NCBI RefSeq assembly: GCF_000021485.1 | Contig: NC_011761.1 | Location: 2,510,001 to 2,574,000 of the forward strand | Origin: Acidithiobacillus ferrooxidans ATCC 23270 | GTDB taxonomy: Bacteria; Pseudomonadota; Gammaproteobacteria; Acidithiobacillales; Acidithiobacillaceae | Direction: 5' to 3' | DNA length: 64,000 nucleotides | Shown: piece after piece, positions 8,511 through 17,747 of the stretch | How the letters are laid out: each line of letters begins with the position of its first letter | Position numbering within the stretch: position 1 is the first letter of the stretch | Made by a program: the position numbers and the translations under genes | The notes under the pieces: generated by a model | Told to the model about the DNA's origin: nothing | What the model saw: the letters and a program-made list of their open reading frames with translations, nothing else | Databases searched by the model: none

Positions 8511-10718
8511 TCAGCCTACTCCGGTAAGCTGTAGATAAATCGCGCCCAGGGGCGGCAGGACCAGTTCCAGCGAATGGGACAGACCCATCCACGACTGATC
8601 CTGGGCCTGCTGCGGCAGATTGCCCACATTGCTGCCGTGATAGGCGCCCGCGTCGCTGTTGAAGATCTCCCGGTACCGACCCGCAGCCGGCACCCCCAGA
8701 CGATAATTGCGCCGAGGCACCGGCGTAAAATTGAACACCGCCAGCACGAAACCGCCGTCCCGGTCCCAGCGCAGAAAACTCAACACCGACTGATCGGCGT
8801 CATGGCAATCCACCCAGGAGAAGCCCTCGCCCTGAAAATCCTGCGCATACAAGGCCGGAATATCCCGGTAGAGACGGGCCAGATCTCGGCTCAACCGCTG
8901 AATGCCCTGATGCCAGTCCCAATGCAGCAGGTCCCAGTCCAGGGCCTGCCCGCAATCCCACTCCCGTCCCTGGCCGAACTCGTTGCCCATAAAATTCAGT
9001 TTCTTGCCGGGATGCGCAAACTGGTAGCTGAACAGCAGGCGCAGGTTGGCAAAACGCTGCCAGGCATCCCCCGGCATTTTGTCCAGCAATGAACGCTTGC
9101 CATGCACCACTTCGTCATGGGACAAGGGCAGCACGAAGTTTTCCGAATAAGCGTAAAGCTGGCTGAAGGTCAGGTCGTTCTGGTGAAAGCGCCGGTAGAC
9201 CGGGTCCTGTTCCAGGTAGGCCAGGGTATCGTTCATCCAGCCCATATTCCACTTCATGGAAAAACCCAGGCCGCCCACATAGGTGGGGCGGGAGACCATC
9301 GGCCAGGACGTGGACTCTTCGGCAATGGTGAGGATGCCCGGATGACGCTCATTGAGGATCACATTCATCTCGCGCAGGAAATCAATGGCCTCGAGATTTT
9401 CCCGGCCACCGTACTGATTGGGAATCCACTCGCCCTCCTGACGCGAATAATCGCGGTAGAGCAGGGACGCCACCGCATCCACGCGCAACCCGTCGATATG
9501 GAAACTGTCCGCCCAGTAGCAGGCATTGGCCAGCAGAAAACCACGCACCTCGTTGCGTCCGAAGTTGAAAATATAAGTGCCCCAGTCGCTGTGCTCGCCC
9601 TCGCGCGGATCGGCATGTTCATACAACGGGGTGCCATCGAAGCGCGCCAGCCCCCAGTCATCCCGGGGGAAATGCCCCGGCACCCAGTCCAGAAGCACAC
9701 CGATGCCCGCCTGATGAAACTGATCCACAAAGGCGCGGAAGCCGTCGGGCGTACCGAAGCGGCTGGTGGGTGCAAAATAGCCGCTCACCTGATAGCCCCA
9801 GGATTCGTCCAGAGGGTGCTCCATCACCGGCATCAGTTCGATGTGGGTATAACCCATATCCTTGCAGTAGGACACCAGACTTTCCGCCAGCGCCGCGTAA
9901 CTGAGGAAATGGCCCGCCGCATCACGCTGCCACGAACCGAGATGCACTTCGTAGATGTTCATGGGGGCGTGCTGCCAGTCCTGACCGGTCCGAGCCGCCA
10001 TCCAGTCCTGATCCTCCCAGACGTGGTCATTTTCCACCACGCGTGCCGCCGTACTCGGTCTGAGCTCAAAGGCATGGGCGTAGGGGTCGGTCTTGACGAA
10101 TACCGCCCCGGAATCGCGGTGACGGATCTCGAATTTGTAGATTTCGCCAGTGGCGAGGTCCGGGATGAACAGTTCCCAGATGCCGCTCTGGCCACGCGCG
10201 CGCATGGGGTGGGCGCGGCCGTCCCAATCATTGAAATCACCGACGACACTGACCCGTCCCGCATTGGGCGCCCATACGGCGAATAACACCCCATCCACTC
10301 CCTCGTGATGGCGACGGTGCGCACCGAGGTGACGATAGGCTTCATAGAGGCGCCCCTCGCCGAAGAGGTACACCTCCACATCCCCCAACACCGGGCCGAA
10401 GACATAAGGGTCATGGCGTTCGTGGAATCCGTGCCGATCCTCCCAGCGCAGGCGGTAAGGCACCGGTATGACCTCGCCCTGATGGGTGAAAATGCCGGCC
10501 GGATGGCTCTGTTCCATGACCACCCATCCCGCTGGCGTCTGTATCTCCACGCCGAAGGCTCCGGGCAGAAAGGCCCGCTGCACGCTCCGCCCATCAACCG
10601 TATGCTGGCCCAGCCAGGCGAAGGGGTCGTGATGACGAGCCTCACGAATGGCCAAACCGTCTTCACTGTCGCCGGACGGACCGCCCCCCGTACTGCCACG
10701 CTTTTGCATTGCCGTCAC
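8511..10718 (-). CDS. glgB: 1,4-alpha-glucan branching enzyme
   Basis: 735-residue GH13 enzyme that creates alpha-1,6 branches in glycogen. Order: N-terminal carbohydrate-binding modules ([20 protein letters not shown]; then [19 protein letters not shown]), then the catalytic TIM barrel. The barrel carries the nucleophile Asp in [15 protein letters not shown], the acid/base Glu in [10 protein letters not shown], and the third acid in [13 protein letters not shown]. The C-terminal beta domain ends at the stop. A GTG at 10718 is preferred because AAGGAGG lies five bases before it; the result is close to E. coli GlgB in length. An ATG at 10790 is possible but lacks such a site. It is divergent from glgC across a 233-base spacer and heads the nfeD-SPFH operon. 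Confidence 0.95.
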   Translation of the reverse strand: MTAMQKRGSTGGGPSGDSEDGLAIREARHHDPFAWLGQHTVDGRSVQRAFLPGAFGVEIQTPAGWVVMEQSHPAGIFTHQGEVIPVPYRLRWEDRHGFHERHDPYVFGPVLGDVEVYLFGEGRLYEAYRHLGAHRRHHEGVDGVLFAVWAPNAGRVSVVGDFNDWDGRAHPMRARGQSGIWELFIPDLATGEIYKFEIRHRDSGAVFVKTDPYAHAFELRPSTAARVVENDHVWEDQDWMAARTGQDWQHAPMNIYEVHLGSWQRDAAGHFLSYAALAESLVSYCKDMGYTHIELMPVMEHPLDESWGYQVSGYFAPTSRFGTPDGFRAFVDQFHQAGIGVLLDWVPGHFPRDDWGLARFDGTPLYEHADPREGEHSDWGTYIFNFGRNEVRGFLLANACYWADSFHIDGLRVDAVASLLYRDYSRQEGEWIPNQYGGRENLEAIDFLREMNVILNERHPGILTIAEESTSWPMVSRPTYVGGLGFSMKWNMGWMNDTLAYLEQDPVYRRFHQNDLTFSQLYAYSENFVLPLSHDEVVHGKRSLLDKMPGDAWQRFANLRLLFSYQFAHPGKKLNFMGNEFGQGREWDCGQALDWDLLHWDWHQGIQRLSRDLARLYRDIPALYAQDFQGEGFSWVDCHDADQSVLSFLRWDRDGGFVLAVFNFTPVPRRNYRLGVPAAGRYREIFNSDAGAYHGSNVGNLPQQAQDQSWMGLSHSLELVLPPLGAIYLQLTGVG

Positions 10719-10951
10719 TGCGCCCTCCTTCACCCGCCATCCAGAATGGAACCATTCCTGCTTCATCGTCATGCCAACACTTCTGAGCATAACACATCCG
10801 CAAAGCGGCGCCGCTCCACCCGGCGCCCGGCTTGTTCATGCATAGGCCCTTGCCGCCAACGGACAAGTTCAGTATCTTAAAAGCCAGCGCGCCGGCAATC
10901 TCACCTATACTCCAGGTAAGGTCGTATTCCGTGCCCGAAAAGGAGATGGTC
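10719..10951. promoter_or_regulatory. divergent glgB/glgC promoter region
   Basis: This spacer between divergent glgB and glgC must hold promoters for both operons. Reading toward glgC there is TATACT at 10906-10911, a plausible -10 element, but no convincing -35 element at the right distance. Toward glgC the AAGGAGA site precedes the ATG at 10952. No clear operator palindrome was seen. Positions of the promoters are therefore inferred from layout only. Confidence 0.45.
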
Positions 10952-12259
10952 ATGTCGGAAGAAGGCAGTCTCGGAGTAACCAACTCACCCCGCTTCGTCA
11001 GCAACCTGACCAAAAATACCTTGGCTCTGGTGCTCGCCGGGGGGCGAGGCAGCCGCCTCGGTCCGCTGACCGACTGGCGCGCCAAGCCCGCCGTTCCCTT
11101 CGGCGGCAAGTTCCGCATCATCGACTTCTGCCTCTCCAACTGTCTCAACTCCGGGATTCGCCGCATCGGTATCCTCACCCAGTACAAATCTCACAGTCTC
11201 ATCCGCCATATCCAGCTTGGCTGGGGTTTTCTCCGCGGCGAGTTCAGCGAGTTCACCGAGATTCTTCCCGCCCAGCAGCGCATGAATACCGGCTGGTACA
11301 AGGGCACCGCCGACGCCATCTTCCAGAACATCGACATCCTCCGTGCCCACCGCCCCCGTTTTGTGATCATCCTGGCGGGTGATCATATTTATAAGATGGA
11401 TTATGGACAGATGCTTGCCGAGCACGTCCAAAACCAGGCCGACATGAGTGTCGCCTGCATCGAGGTGCCGCTGGAAGAAGCCAGGGCCTTCGGCGTGATG
11501 TCCGTCAACAGCGAGGATCGCATCACCGCCTTTACCGAAAAGCCCCAAGATCCGGTCCCCACCCCCGGCAATCCCGATCGCGCCCTGGCGAGCATGGGTA
11601 TCTACGTATTCAACACCGACTTCCTCTATGAACAACTCATTCGCGATTCCGACAGCCCCGATTCCACCCACGACTTCGGCAACGACCTCATCCCTTATAT
11701 GATATCGCGCTACCGGGTGATCGCGCATCGCTTCCGCAATAGCTGCATTGCCAGTTCCGAGGGGGCCAACAGCCGCTGTTACTGGCGGGATGTAGGCACG
11801 GTGGATGCCTACTGGGCCGCCAATATCGACCTCGTACACGTCACACCCGATCTCGACCTCTATGACAGCCGCTGGCCGGTCTGGACCTATCAGGAACAAC
11901 TGCCGCCAGCCAAATTCGTATTCGACGACGAAGGCCGACGGGGCATGGCGCTGGACAGCATCGTCTCGGGCGGATGCATCATCAGCGGCGCCACCGTCCG
12001 CCGCTCCCTGCTCTTCTCCAACGTGCGGGTCAAGGACGGTCATACCTTGGTCGAAGACTCGGTCATCCTGCCCAACGTGCGCATGGGCGAAGGCGCCCGG
12101 CTGCGCAAGGTGGTAGTGGACAAGGGTACGATCATCCCGAACGGACTGGTGGTCGGCGAAGACCCGGCCGAAGACGCCCGCCGTTTCCATCGCACGCCCA
12201 ACGGGGTAACCCTGATTACCCCGGAACTGCTGGGCCAGCAACTGCATTTCGTGAGGTAA
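10952..12259 (+). CDS. glgC: glucose-1-phosphate adenylyltransferase (ADP-glucose pyrophosphorylase)
   Basis: 435-residue enzyme that makes ADP-glucose, the donor for bacterial glycogen synthase. Nucleotide-binding motif ALVLAGGRGSRLGPLTDWRA, the KPAVPFGGKFRIIDF segment, the GTADAIFQN loop, catalytic Asp in ILAGDHIYKMDYG, and the YWRDVGTVDAYW region are all intact. The C-terminal left-handed beta-helix begins near SIVSGGCIISGATV. Start at the ATG at 10952 with AAGGAGA upstream. Only five bases separate it from the first GH57 gene. Glycogen synthase and phosphorylase genes are not in the window, so they must lie elsewhere if the pathway is complete. Confidence 0.96.
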   Translation: MSEEGSLGVTNSPRFVSNLTKNTLALVLAGGRGSRLGPLTDWRAKPAVPFGGKFRIIDFCLSNCLNSGIRRIGILTQYKSHSLIRHIQLGWGFLRGEFSEFTEILPAQQRMNTGWYKGTADAIFQNIDILRAHRPRFVIILAGDHIYKMDYGQMLAEHVQNQADMSVACIEVPLEEARAFGVMSVNSEDRITAFTEKPQDPVPTPGNPDRALASMGIYVFNTDFLYEQLIRDSDSPDSTHDFGNDLIPYMISRYRVIAHRFRNSCIASSEGANSRCYWRDVGTVDAYWAANIDLVHVTPDLDLYDSRWPVWTYQEQLPPAKFVFDDEGRRGMALDSIVSGGCIISGATVRRSLLFSNVRVKDGHTLVEDSVILPNVRMGEGARLRKVVVDKGTIIPNGLVVGEDPAEDARRFHRTPNGVTLITPELLGQQLHFVR

Positions 12260-12264
12260 CCCCC

Positions 12265-13971
12265 ATGCCCCCGGCGCGTGCGCTTCATGTCATTTTCTGC
12301 TGGCACATGCACCAGCCTGATTACCGCGATGCCGACGGCTTCTACACCCTGCCGTGGACCTACCTGCATGCCTGCAAGGACTACGCGGATATGGTGGCAC
12401 ATTATGAGGAGAACCCCCTCGCCCGGGGAGTGTTCAACTTCGTGCCGATATTGATCGAGCAGTTGGAGGACTATACCGAGCAATTCCGGAGCGGGCAGTT
12501 TCGCGATCCGCTGCTGATTGCACTGGCCACGGGAGACCTCAAGACACTGCCCAACGAACAGCGGCATTTCCTTCTGGAGCAATGTTTTCGCCTCGACCAC
12601 GAGCACATGCTCACCCCCTTCCCGCCCTATCGTCGCCTGTATGAGATTTACCAGCTCATATTGGAGGACGTTAAGGAGATGGCGGATTATCTCTCGGTAC
12701 AATACATCGCGGACCTTCTGGTCTGGTACCACCTGGCCTGGACCGGGGAAACCGTGCGCCGCGGCAGTCCCTTTCTCCAGTCACTGTTCGCCAAAGGCCA
12801 TGCTTTCAGCCAGGAAGACCGCCGGCAACTGGTGGCGTTTCTCGGCGAACTCATCGCCGGCCTGATTCCCCGCTATCGCGCCTTGGCGGAAGCGGGACGT
12901 ATCGAAATTTCCACCACCCCCTACTACCACCCCATCGGCCCCCTGCTGCTCGACTTTGCGGTAGCGCACGAGGCGGTGGCGGACGCGCCGTTGCCGGACT
13001 GTCCGGTCTACCCCGGCGGCACCGAGCGTGCCCGCTGGCACATCGACCGGGCGCAGAATAGCCATCCCCGGCATTTCGGGGTACCGGCGCAGGGCATGTG
13101 GCCAGCGGAAGGAGGGGTCTCTGCCGCCTTTGTCGAAATGATGGGCAGCGCCGGCGTGCGCTGGACGGCCTCCGGTGAAGGCATATTGACCCACAGCCTG
13201 CTGCTCGGCAACGACGACAACGGTCCCCGCGGCCGGGCGGAATACCTGTACCGCCCCTACCGACTGCAGGGGCAGGGTCCTGTGATCTTCTTCCGCGACG
13301 ATGCCCTCTCCGACATCATTGGCTTCGATTACAAAACCTGGTTCGGCCACGATGCAGTCACGGACTTCATCCACAAACTGGAGGCGATCTGGCGGCAGAC
13401 GGAACATGAGGAAAACCCCGTTGTCAGCATCATTCTGGATGGCGAGAACGCCTGGGAATACTATCCCTACAATGGCTACTACTTTCTCTCCGAGCTTTAT
13501 AAATCCCTGGCCAATCACCCCCACATCCAGATGTGCACCTTCAGCGACTTCGTCAACCACCATGCCGATGGTATCCAGAGCATACCCCATCTGGTCGCTG
13601 GGAGCTGGGTCTACGGCAGCTTCAGCACCTGGATCGGCGAGGCTGCCAAAAACCGCGCATGGGACCTGCTCTGCGCCGCCAAACAGGAGGTGGATCAGCA
13701 TATCGGGCAATTTCCTGCGGAGCAGCAGGCGCGCATCCTCGAACAGCTTGGCCGCTGTGAGGGCTCCGACTGGTTCTGGTGGCTGGGTGATTACAATCCC
13801 TCGGACTCGGTCCGCGATTTCGATCATCTATACCGCCTCAACCTCCGCAAGCTCTACACCCTGATGCAAATCCCCGCCCCCGACAACCTCAGCGAGTTCA
13901 TCAGCCACGGCGGCGGCGCGGCGGAGGCCGGTGGTACCATGCGCCGTACCCACACCAAGGACCCTGAATGA
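12265..13971 (+). CDS. glycoside hydrolase family 57 alpha-glucan enzyme
   Basis: 568 residues. The N-terminal GH57 barrel starts with FCWHMHQPDYRDADG (the H-x-H-Q-P motif). Candidate nucleophile Glu is in GMWPAEGGVSAAF, and the acid/base Asp is in FFRDDALSDIIGFDY. The C-terminal helical part has ILDGENAWEYYPYNGYYFL and ends in an Ala/Gly-rich tail. Members of this group act as alpha-amylases or amylopullulanases on alpha-glucans; the exact specificity cannot be read from sequence. The start ATG lies five bases after glgC, and the stop overlaps the next start in ATGA. The absence of a signal peptide points to cytoplasmic action on glycogen or maltodextrin. Confidence 0.88.
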   Translation: MPPARALHVIFCWHMHQPDYRDADGFYTLPWTYLHACKDYADMVAHYEENPLARGVFNFVPILIEQLEDYTEQFRSGQFRDPLLIALATGDLKTLPNEQRHFLLEQCFRLDHEHMLTPFPPYRRLYEIYQLILEDVKEMADYLSVQYIADLLVWYHLAWTGETVRRGSPFLQSLFAKGHAFSQEDRRQLVAFLGELIAGLIPRYRALAEAGRIEISTTPYYHPIGPLLLDFAVAHEAVADAPLPDCPVYPGGTERARWHIDRAQNSHPRHFGVPAQGMWPAEGGVSAAFVEMMGSAGVRWTASGEGILTHSLLLGNDDNGPRGRAEYLYRPYRLQGQGPVIFFRDDALSDIIGFDYKTWFGHDAVTDFIHKLEAIWRQTEHEENPVVSIILDGENAWEYYPYNGYYFLSELYKSLANHPHIQMCTFSDFVNHHADGIQSIPHLVAGSWVYGSFSTWIGEAAKNRAWDLLCAAKQEVDQHIGQFPAEQQARILEQLGRCEGSDWFWWLGDYNPSDSVRDFDHLYRLNLRKLYTLMQIPAPDNLSEFISHGGGAAEAGGTMRRTHTKDPE

Positions 13972-15986
13972 CCCACAGCACCCCGCTCCTCCTGGGCGTC
14001 CATGCCCACCAGCCGGTCGGCAACTTCCCCCACGTCATCGACGATGCCGTGGTCCGCTGTTATCACCCGTTTTTAGAGACGATGCACCGCTTTCCCGACT
14101 TTCCCTTCGCCATCCACATCAGCGGCTGGCTGCTCTCCTATCTGCTTGACCGGCACCCCAGAACCATCGCCCTGCTGCAGGAGATGGTAAGCCGTCAGCA
14201 GGCGGAACTGGTGGGGGCCGGCGATACGGAACCGGTGCTCGCCGCCATCCCCCACCTGGACCGCGTCGCGCAACTGGAGGCCATGGCCGGGCGTCTGGAG
14301 AAACACTTCGGACAGCGTCCTGCCGGAGCCTGGCTCACGGAACGGGTCTGGGACCCCAGCGTCGTGCCGGCGCTCAACGAAGCCGGAGTGAAATATGTCA
14401 TGGTGGACGACTACCACTTCCTCTGCGCGGGCGCAGCAAGAGAGCAACTCGGTGGTTTCCACCGCACCGAGGAGAACGGCCAGTGTATCGATGTCTTTCC
14501 GATTTCCGAAGATCTGCGTTATCGCCTGCCCTTTTCCGAAGCGGCCACCACCGTTGCCCACATAGAGGGCATCGCTGAACAGCATCCGGACAGCGCCGGC
14601 ATTTACTTCGACGATATCGAAAAATTTGGCCTCTGGCCGGAAACCTATAGCTGGGTCTATGAGAAGGGCTGGCTGGAACAGTTTCTGCGCGGCGTCCTCG
14701 ATTCGCCCCACATCCAGCCCATGCACTACCGGGATTATCTCGCAGGAAACCGGCCCAGGGGCGTCATCTACCTGCCGACGGTGTCCTACAGCGAGATGAA
14801 CGAGTGGACGCTGGCTCCCAAGGCGGCCCGTTGCTATGCCGCCTTCCTGGAGCAGGAAAAGACGGCGGGCCGACTCGAAAACCGCAAGGCATTCATCCGC
14901 GGGGGCATCTGGAAGAACTTTCTGACCCGTTATCCGGAGTCCAACTGGATGCATAAACGCATGCTGCAGCTATCTCGGCGCTTCCATGCCCTGCCCGGGC
15001 GCCAGCAGAGCAAAACCCTGCGCGCAGACCTACACGAAGCCCAGGCCAACGATGCCTACTGGCATGGCCTGTTCGGCGGCATCTACCTCCCGCATCTGCG
15101 CCGTGCGGTGTTTAACGCCATCGTGCGCCTGGAGGCCGGACTCGATCGGATCCAGCCCCGTCCGGAACTGGAGCGCATGGATCTGGATATGGATGGCAGC
15201 GATGAACTGCTCTATCACAATCACGCCCTGCAGATCATCATCCGCCCCGAATCCGGCGCCGCCGTCACCGAGTGGGATTGCTACGGGTTGCAGCATAATC
15301 TGGGAGATACCCTTGCCCGCCGCGATGAAGCCTACTACGACAAGATCCGCAACGGCGCCGTCAGCCCGGAACATACTGGCGAAGGCATCACTTCCGCCCA
15401 TGACCGTATCGCCTTCAAGGCAGAAATCGGTCCGGACGATCTGACTCCGGATGCCTCTCCCTGCCACAGCTTTCAGGATTGGCTCGATGACGATGCCGTC
15501 AGTTACGGTGAGCACTCCCTGCAACAATCGCCCCACTTTTCCGGAGGTGTCGCCGATGCCTGGGCCGTCAGCAAACGTTACACCCTGACAGACAACCGCC
15601 TCACCGTAAATTATCGCGTCGAGTCGGCCCGCAAGGGCGCGGAATCTCATCGTTTCAGCACCAGGCTCTTTCTGGCGATGCCCAGTTGTGACGGCCCGGC
15701 GGGGCAGTTCTTTGCCAATGGCCGTTCTCAGGGCGGCTTTGGCAGTCCCATTCAGGGCGAAGGGACGAGTGAAATCGTGCTGGAGGATGCGGTCATGGGC
15801 GGCAAAATCATTCTGCGCTTCCATCCGCCCGTGCAGTGGCAAGGCGCACCCCACCTGACGGTATCACAGTCGGAGGCAGGATTCGAAAAAATCATGCAGG
15901 CCTTGCGCCTGGATCTGGAATGGCCTGTGCAGATGGGCAAGGCCCATGTCATAGAGGTACAGACGGAGGTTGTTCCCCATGACTGA
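13968..15986 (+). CDS. GH57 4-alpha-glucanotransferase/alpha-amylase-type enzyme
   Basis: 672 residues, different in architecture from the GH57 enzyme just upstream. Catalytic barrel (residues about 1-330): LGVHAHQPVGNFPHVID at the N terminus, nucleophile Glu in AWLTERVWDP, acid/base Asp in IYFDDIEKFGLWP. The C-terminal half is beta-sandwich, with NHALQIIIRPESGAAVTEWD and HRFSTRLFLAMPSCDG, matching the DUF1925/DUF1926 part of Thermococcus-type 4-alpha-glucanotransferases. These remodel maltodextrins by disproportionation. It overlaps both neighbours (ATGA upstream, eight bases with the glucokinase), implying tight co-translation. Confidence 0.9.
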   Translation: MTHSTPLLLGVHAHQPVGNFPHVIDDAVVRCYHPFLETMHRFPDFPFAIHISGWLLSYLLDRHPRTIALLQEMVSRQQAELVGAGDTEPVLAAIPHLDRVAQLEAMAGRLEKHFGQRPAGAWLTERVWDPSVVPALNEAGVKYVMVDDYHFLCAGAAREQLGGFHRTEENGQCIDVFPISEDLRYRLPFSEAATTVAHIEGIAEQHPDSAGIYFDDIEKFGLWPETYSWVYEKGWLEQFLRGVLDSPHIQPMHYRDYLAGNRPRGVIYLPTVSYSEMNEWTLAPKAARCYAAFLEQEKTAGRLENRKAFIRGGIWKNFLTRYPESNWMHKRMLQLSRRFHALPGRQQSKTLRADLHEAQANDAYWHGLFGGIYLPHLRRAVFNAIVRLEAGLDRIQPRPELERMDLDMDGSDELLYHNHALQIIIRPESGAAVTEWDCYGLQHNLGDTLARRDEAYYDKIRNGAVSPEHTGEGITSAHDRIAFKAEIGPDDLTPDASPCHSFQDWLDDDAVSYGEHSLQQSPHFSGGVADAWAVSKRYTLTDNRLTVNYRVESARKGAESHRFSTRLFLAMPSCDGPAGQFFANGRSQGGFGSPIQGEGTSEIVLEDAVMGGKIILRFHPPVQWQGAPHLTVSQSEAGFEKIMQALRLDLEWPVQMGKAHVIEVQTEVVPHD

Positions 15987-16926
15987 GGGCCTGACCATCG
16001 GCATCGATGTGGGCGGCACCAACCTGCGTTTCGGCGTCTTTCGCGGTAACGAACTTCTGGACTCCACCCGCAGTGAAGTGGATTTGCGCGAGAAGTGCCG
16101 CCAGGCACCGGACCCGGAGGGTGCAGCGGCGCTGGTCACCACCCTCCTGACCGAAGGCATCGCCGACCTGCGTCGCCATCATCCCAATATCGCGCGAGTC
16201 GGTATTGCTTTCCCGGGCTTTATCGATGATGACGGCGTATTGCTGCAATCCCCCAACATTCCGCAATTGATTCAGTTCGATCTGCAAACCGCCGTCGGCG
16301 CGGCCTGCCAACTCCCCGTCCTCGTCGAAAACGACGCCAACGCTGCGGGCTATGGTGAATTCTGGGAGGAGAGGCAGGAGCACCCGGAACTGCAAAATCT
16401 GCTCTACGTCGGCCTCGGCACGGGAGTCGGCGGCGGCTGGATTCATCAGGGCCGACCTTGGCGGGGGGACCACGGCAGCGCCATGGAAATCGGTCATATC
16501 ATCGTGGTGCCCGGAGGGCGGCGTTGTGGTTGTGGCAATCAGGGCTGCCTGGAACAGTACGCCTCGGCGCGCGGGGTGCAATCCACCTACGTGGAGCTGA
16601 CCGGCACGGCCCCGGACGCCATGGTCATTGCCCAGATGGCCGGCGATGCCCACAGTGAAGCCGCCAGCGCCTTTCGGATGGCTGGTGGCTATCTGGGACA
16701 GGTGCTGGCCCACGTCGTCAAGGTAACCGATGTCGCGGTGGTGCGGATTGGCGGCGGCATGAGCGCCGCATGGGACCGCTTCGCCCCGGCCATGCTGCAA
16801 CGCCTCGACGCGGATATGATTCCCGCGTTGCGCGGTAACGTCGAAGTGAAACGCGGCAATGACGACGACCTCGCCGGCATGCGCGGGGCCGCGCTACTCG
16901 CCGATCAAGAGTTTCTCCATAGCTGA
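15979..16926 (+). CDS. ROK-family glucokinase
   Basis: 315-residue sugar kinase. The ATP-binding motif is GIDVGGTNLRFGVF at the N terminus; the catalytic Asp is in LVENDANAAGYGEFW. The ROK signature with zinc ligands is MEIGHIIVVPGG followed by RCGCGNQGCLEQYASA. It phosphorylates glucose, the expected product of the two upstream GH57 enzymes, so the operon can pass polymer glucose to glucose-6-phosphate and, with pgl, to oxidative metabolism. The ATG at 15979 overlaps the preceding gene by eight bases, with GGAGG nine bases upstream. A role as N-acetylglucosamine or fructose kinase is possible, but context favours glucose. Confidence 0.9.
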   Translation: MTEGLTIGIDVGGTNLRFGVFRGNELLDSTRSEVDLREKCRQAPDPEGAAALVTTLLTEGIADLRRHHPNIARVGIAFPGFIDDDGVLLQSPNIPQLIQFDLQTAVGAACQLPVLVENDANAAGYGEFWEERQEHPELQNLLYVGLGTGVGGGWIHQGRPWRGDHGSAMEIGHIIVVPGGRRCGCGNQGCLEQYASARGVQSTYVELTGTAPDAMVIAQMAGDAHSEAASAFRMAGGYLGQVLAHVVKVTDVAVVRIGGGMSAAWDRFAPAMLQRLDADMIPALRGNVEVKRGNDDDLAGMRGAALLADQEFLHS

Positions 16927-17735
16927 TGCGCATCGGCATATTCGACTCGGGCATCGGCGGCCTCAGCACGCTGCTCAGTTGCCTGCGCTACCTGCCTGAC
17001 GCGCATTATCTTTTCTATGGCGACAGCGCCCACGCGCCCTACGGCGACAAAAGCCCTGCGCAGGTGCGGGAGTGGACGGAAGCAGCCTATGCATGGTTCA
17101 TCGCCGCTGGCGTGGACGCGGTAGTGCTCGCCTGCAATACCGCCACCAGCGCCGCCGTCGCGCCGTTACGGGAGCGCGCCGACGTCCCCATCATCGGCAT
17201 CGAACCAGCCATCCGGAAAGCGCTGACCGAGCACCCCCAGGGGGGCGTTCTCCTGCTCGCCACCAGCATCACCGTCGGCGGCGAAAAACTGCGGAACCTT
17301 CTGAACCTGCTGGAAAACGGGCAGGAACGCGTCCGCCCGCTGGCCTGCTCCGGGCTCGCCGAGATCATCGAGGCGCAGGACGCGGACTGGAGGCTCCGCG
17401 CCGGTCGTTATCTACAGGCGCAGGTCCGGCCCGCACGAACTGCGGATATCGGCGTGGTCGTCCTGGGTTGTACCCATTACTGCTGGATCGACGACCTGAT
17501 ACACGACACCTTGGGCGGGGATATTACCGTCGTCGATGGTAATGAAGGAGTTGCCCGTCAGTTATGTCGCCGACTGGGCGTCCCCATCCGGACGGACACG
17601 GCGCCGCCACTACCCCGTCACGCCCGGATATCCTTGTACTTCACCGCCAACAATGACGTAAAAAGCCACCTGGCTCGCCAGCTTTTGGCCGCAAGCGGGG
17701 TGCGCATGGATTCGCAGCCCGATTCGCCCCTCTGA
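16926..17735 (+). CDS. murI: glutamate racemase
   Basis: 269-residue cofactor-independent racemase providing D-glutamate for peptidoglycan. It shows the FDSGIGGLSTL start, the GDSAHAPYGDKSP loop, and the two catalytic Cys residues in VVLACNTATSAAV and VVLGCTHYCWIDDL. The start overlaps the glucokinase stop by one base (TGATG), so it is co-translated with the glucan operon although functionally unrelated. It converges on the DUF445 gene with only 12 bases between the stops and no visible terminator hairpin. Confidence 0.95.
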   Translation: MRIGIFDSGIGGLSTLLSCLRYLPDAHYLFYGDSAHAPYGDKSPAQVREWTEAAYAWFIAAGVDAVVLACNTATSAAVAPLRERADVPIIGIEPAIRKALTEHPQGGVLLLATSITVGGEKLRNLLNLLENGQERVRPLACSGLAEIIEAQDADWRLRAGRYLQAQVRPARTADIGVVVLGCTHYCWIDDLIHDTLGGDITVVDGNEGVARQLCRRLGVPIRTDTAPPLPRHARISLYFTANNDVKSHLARQLLAASGVRMDSQPDSPL

Positions 17736-17747
17736 CCCATAGGGAGG

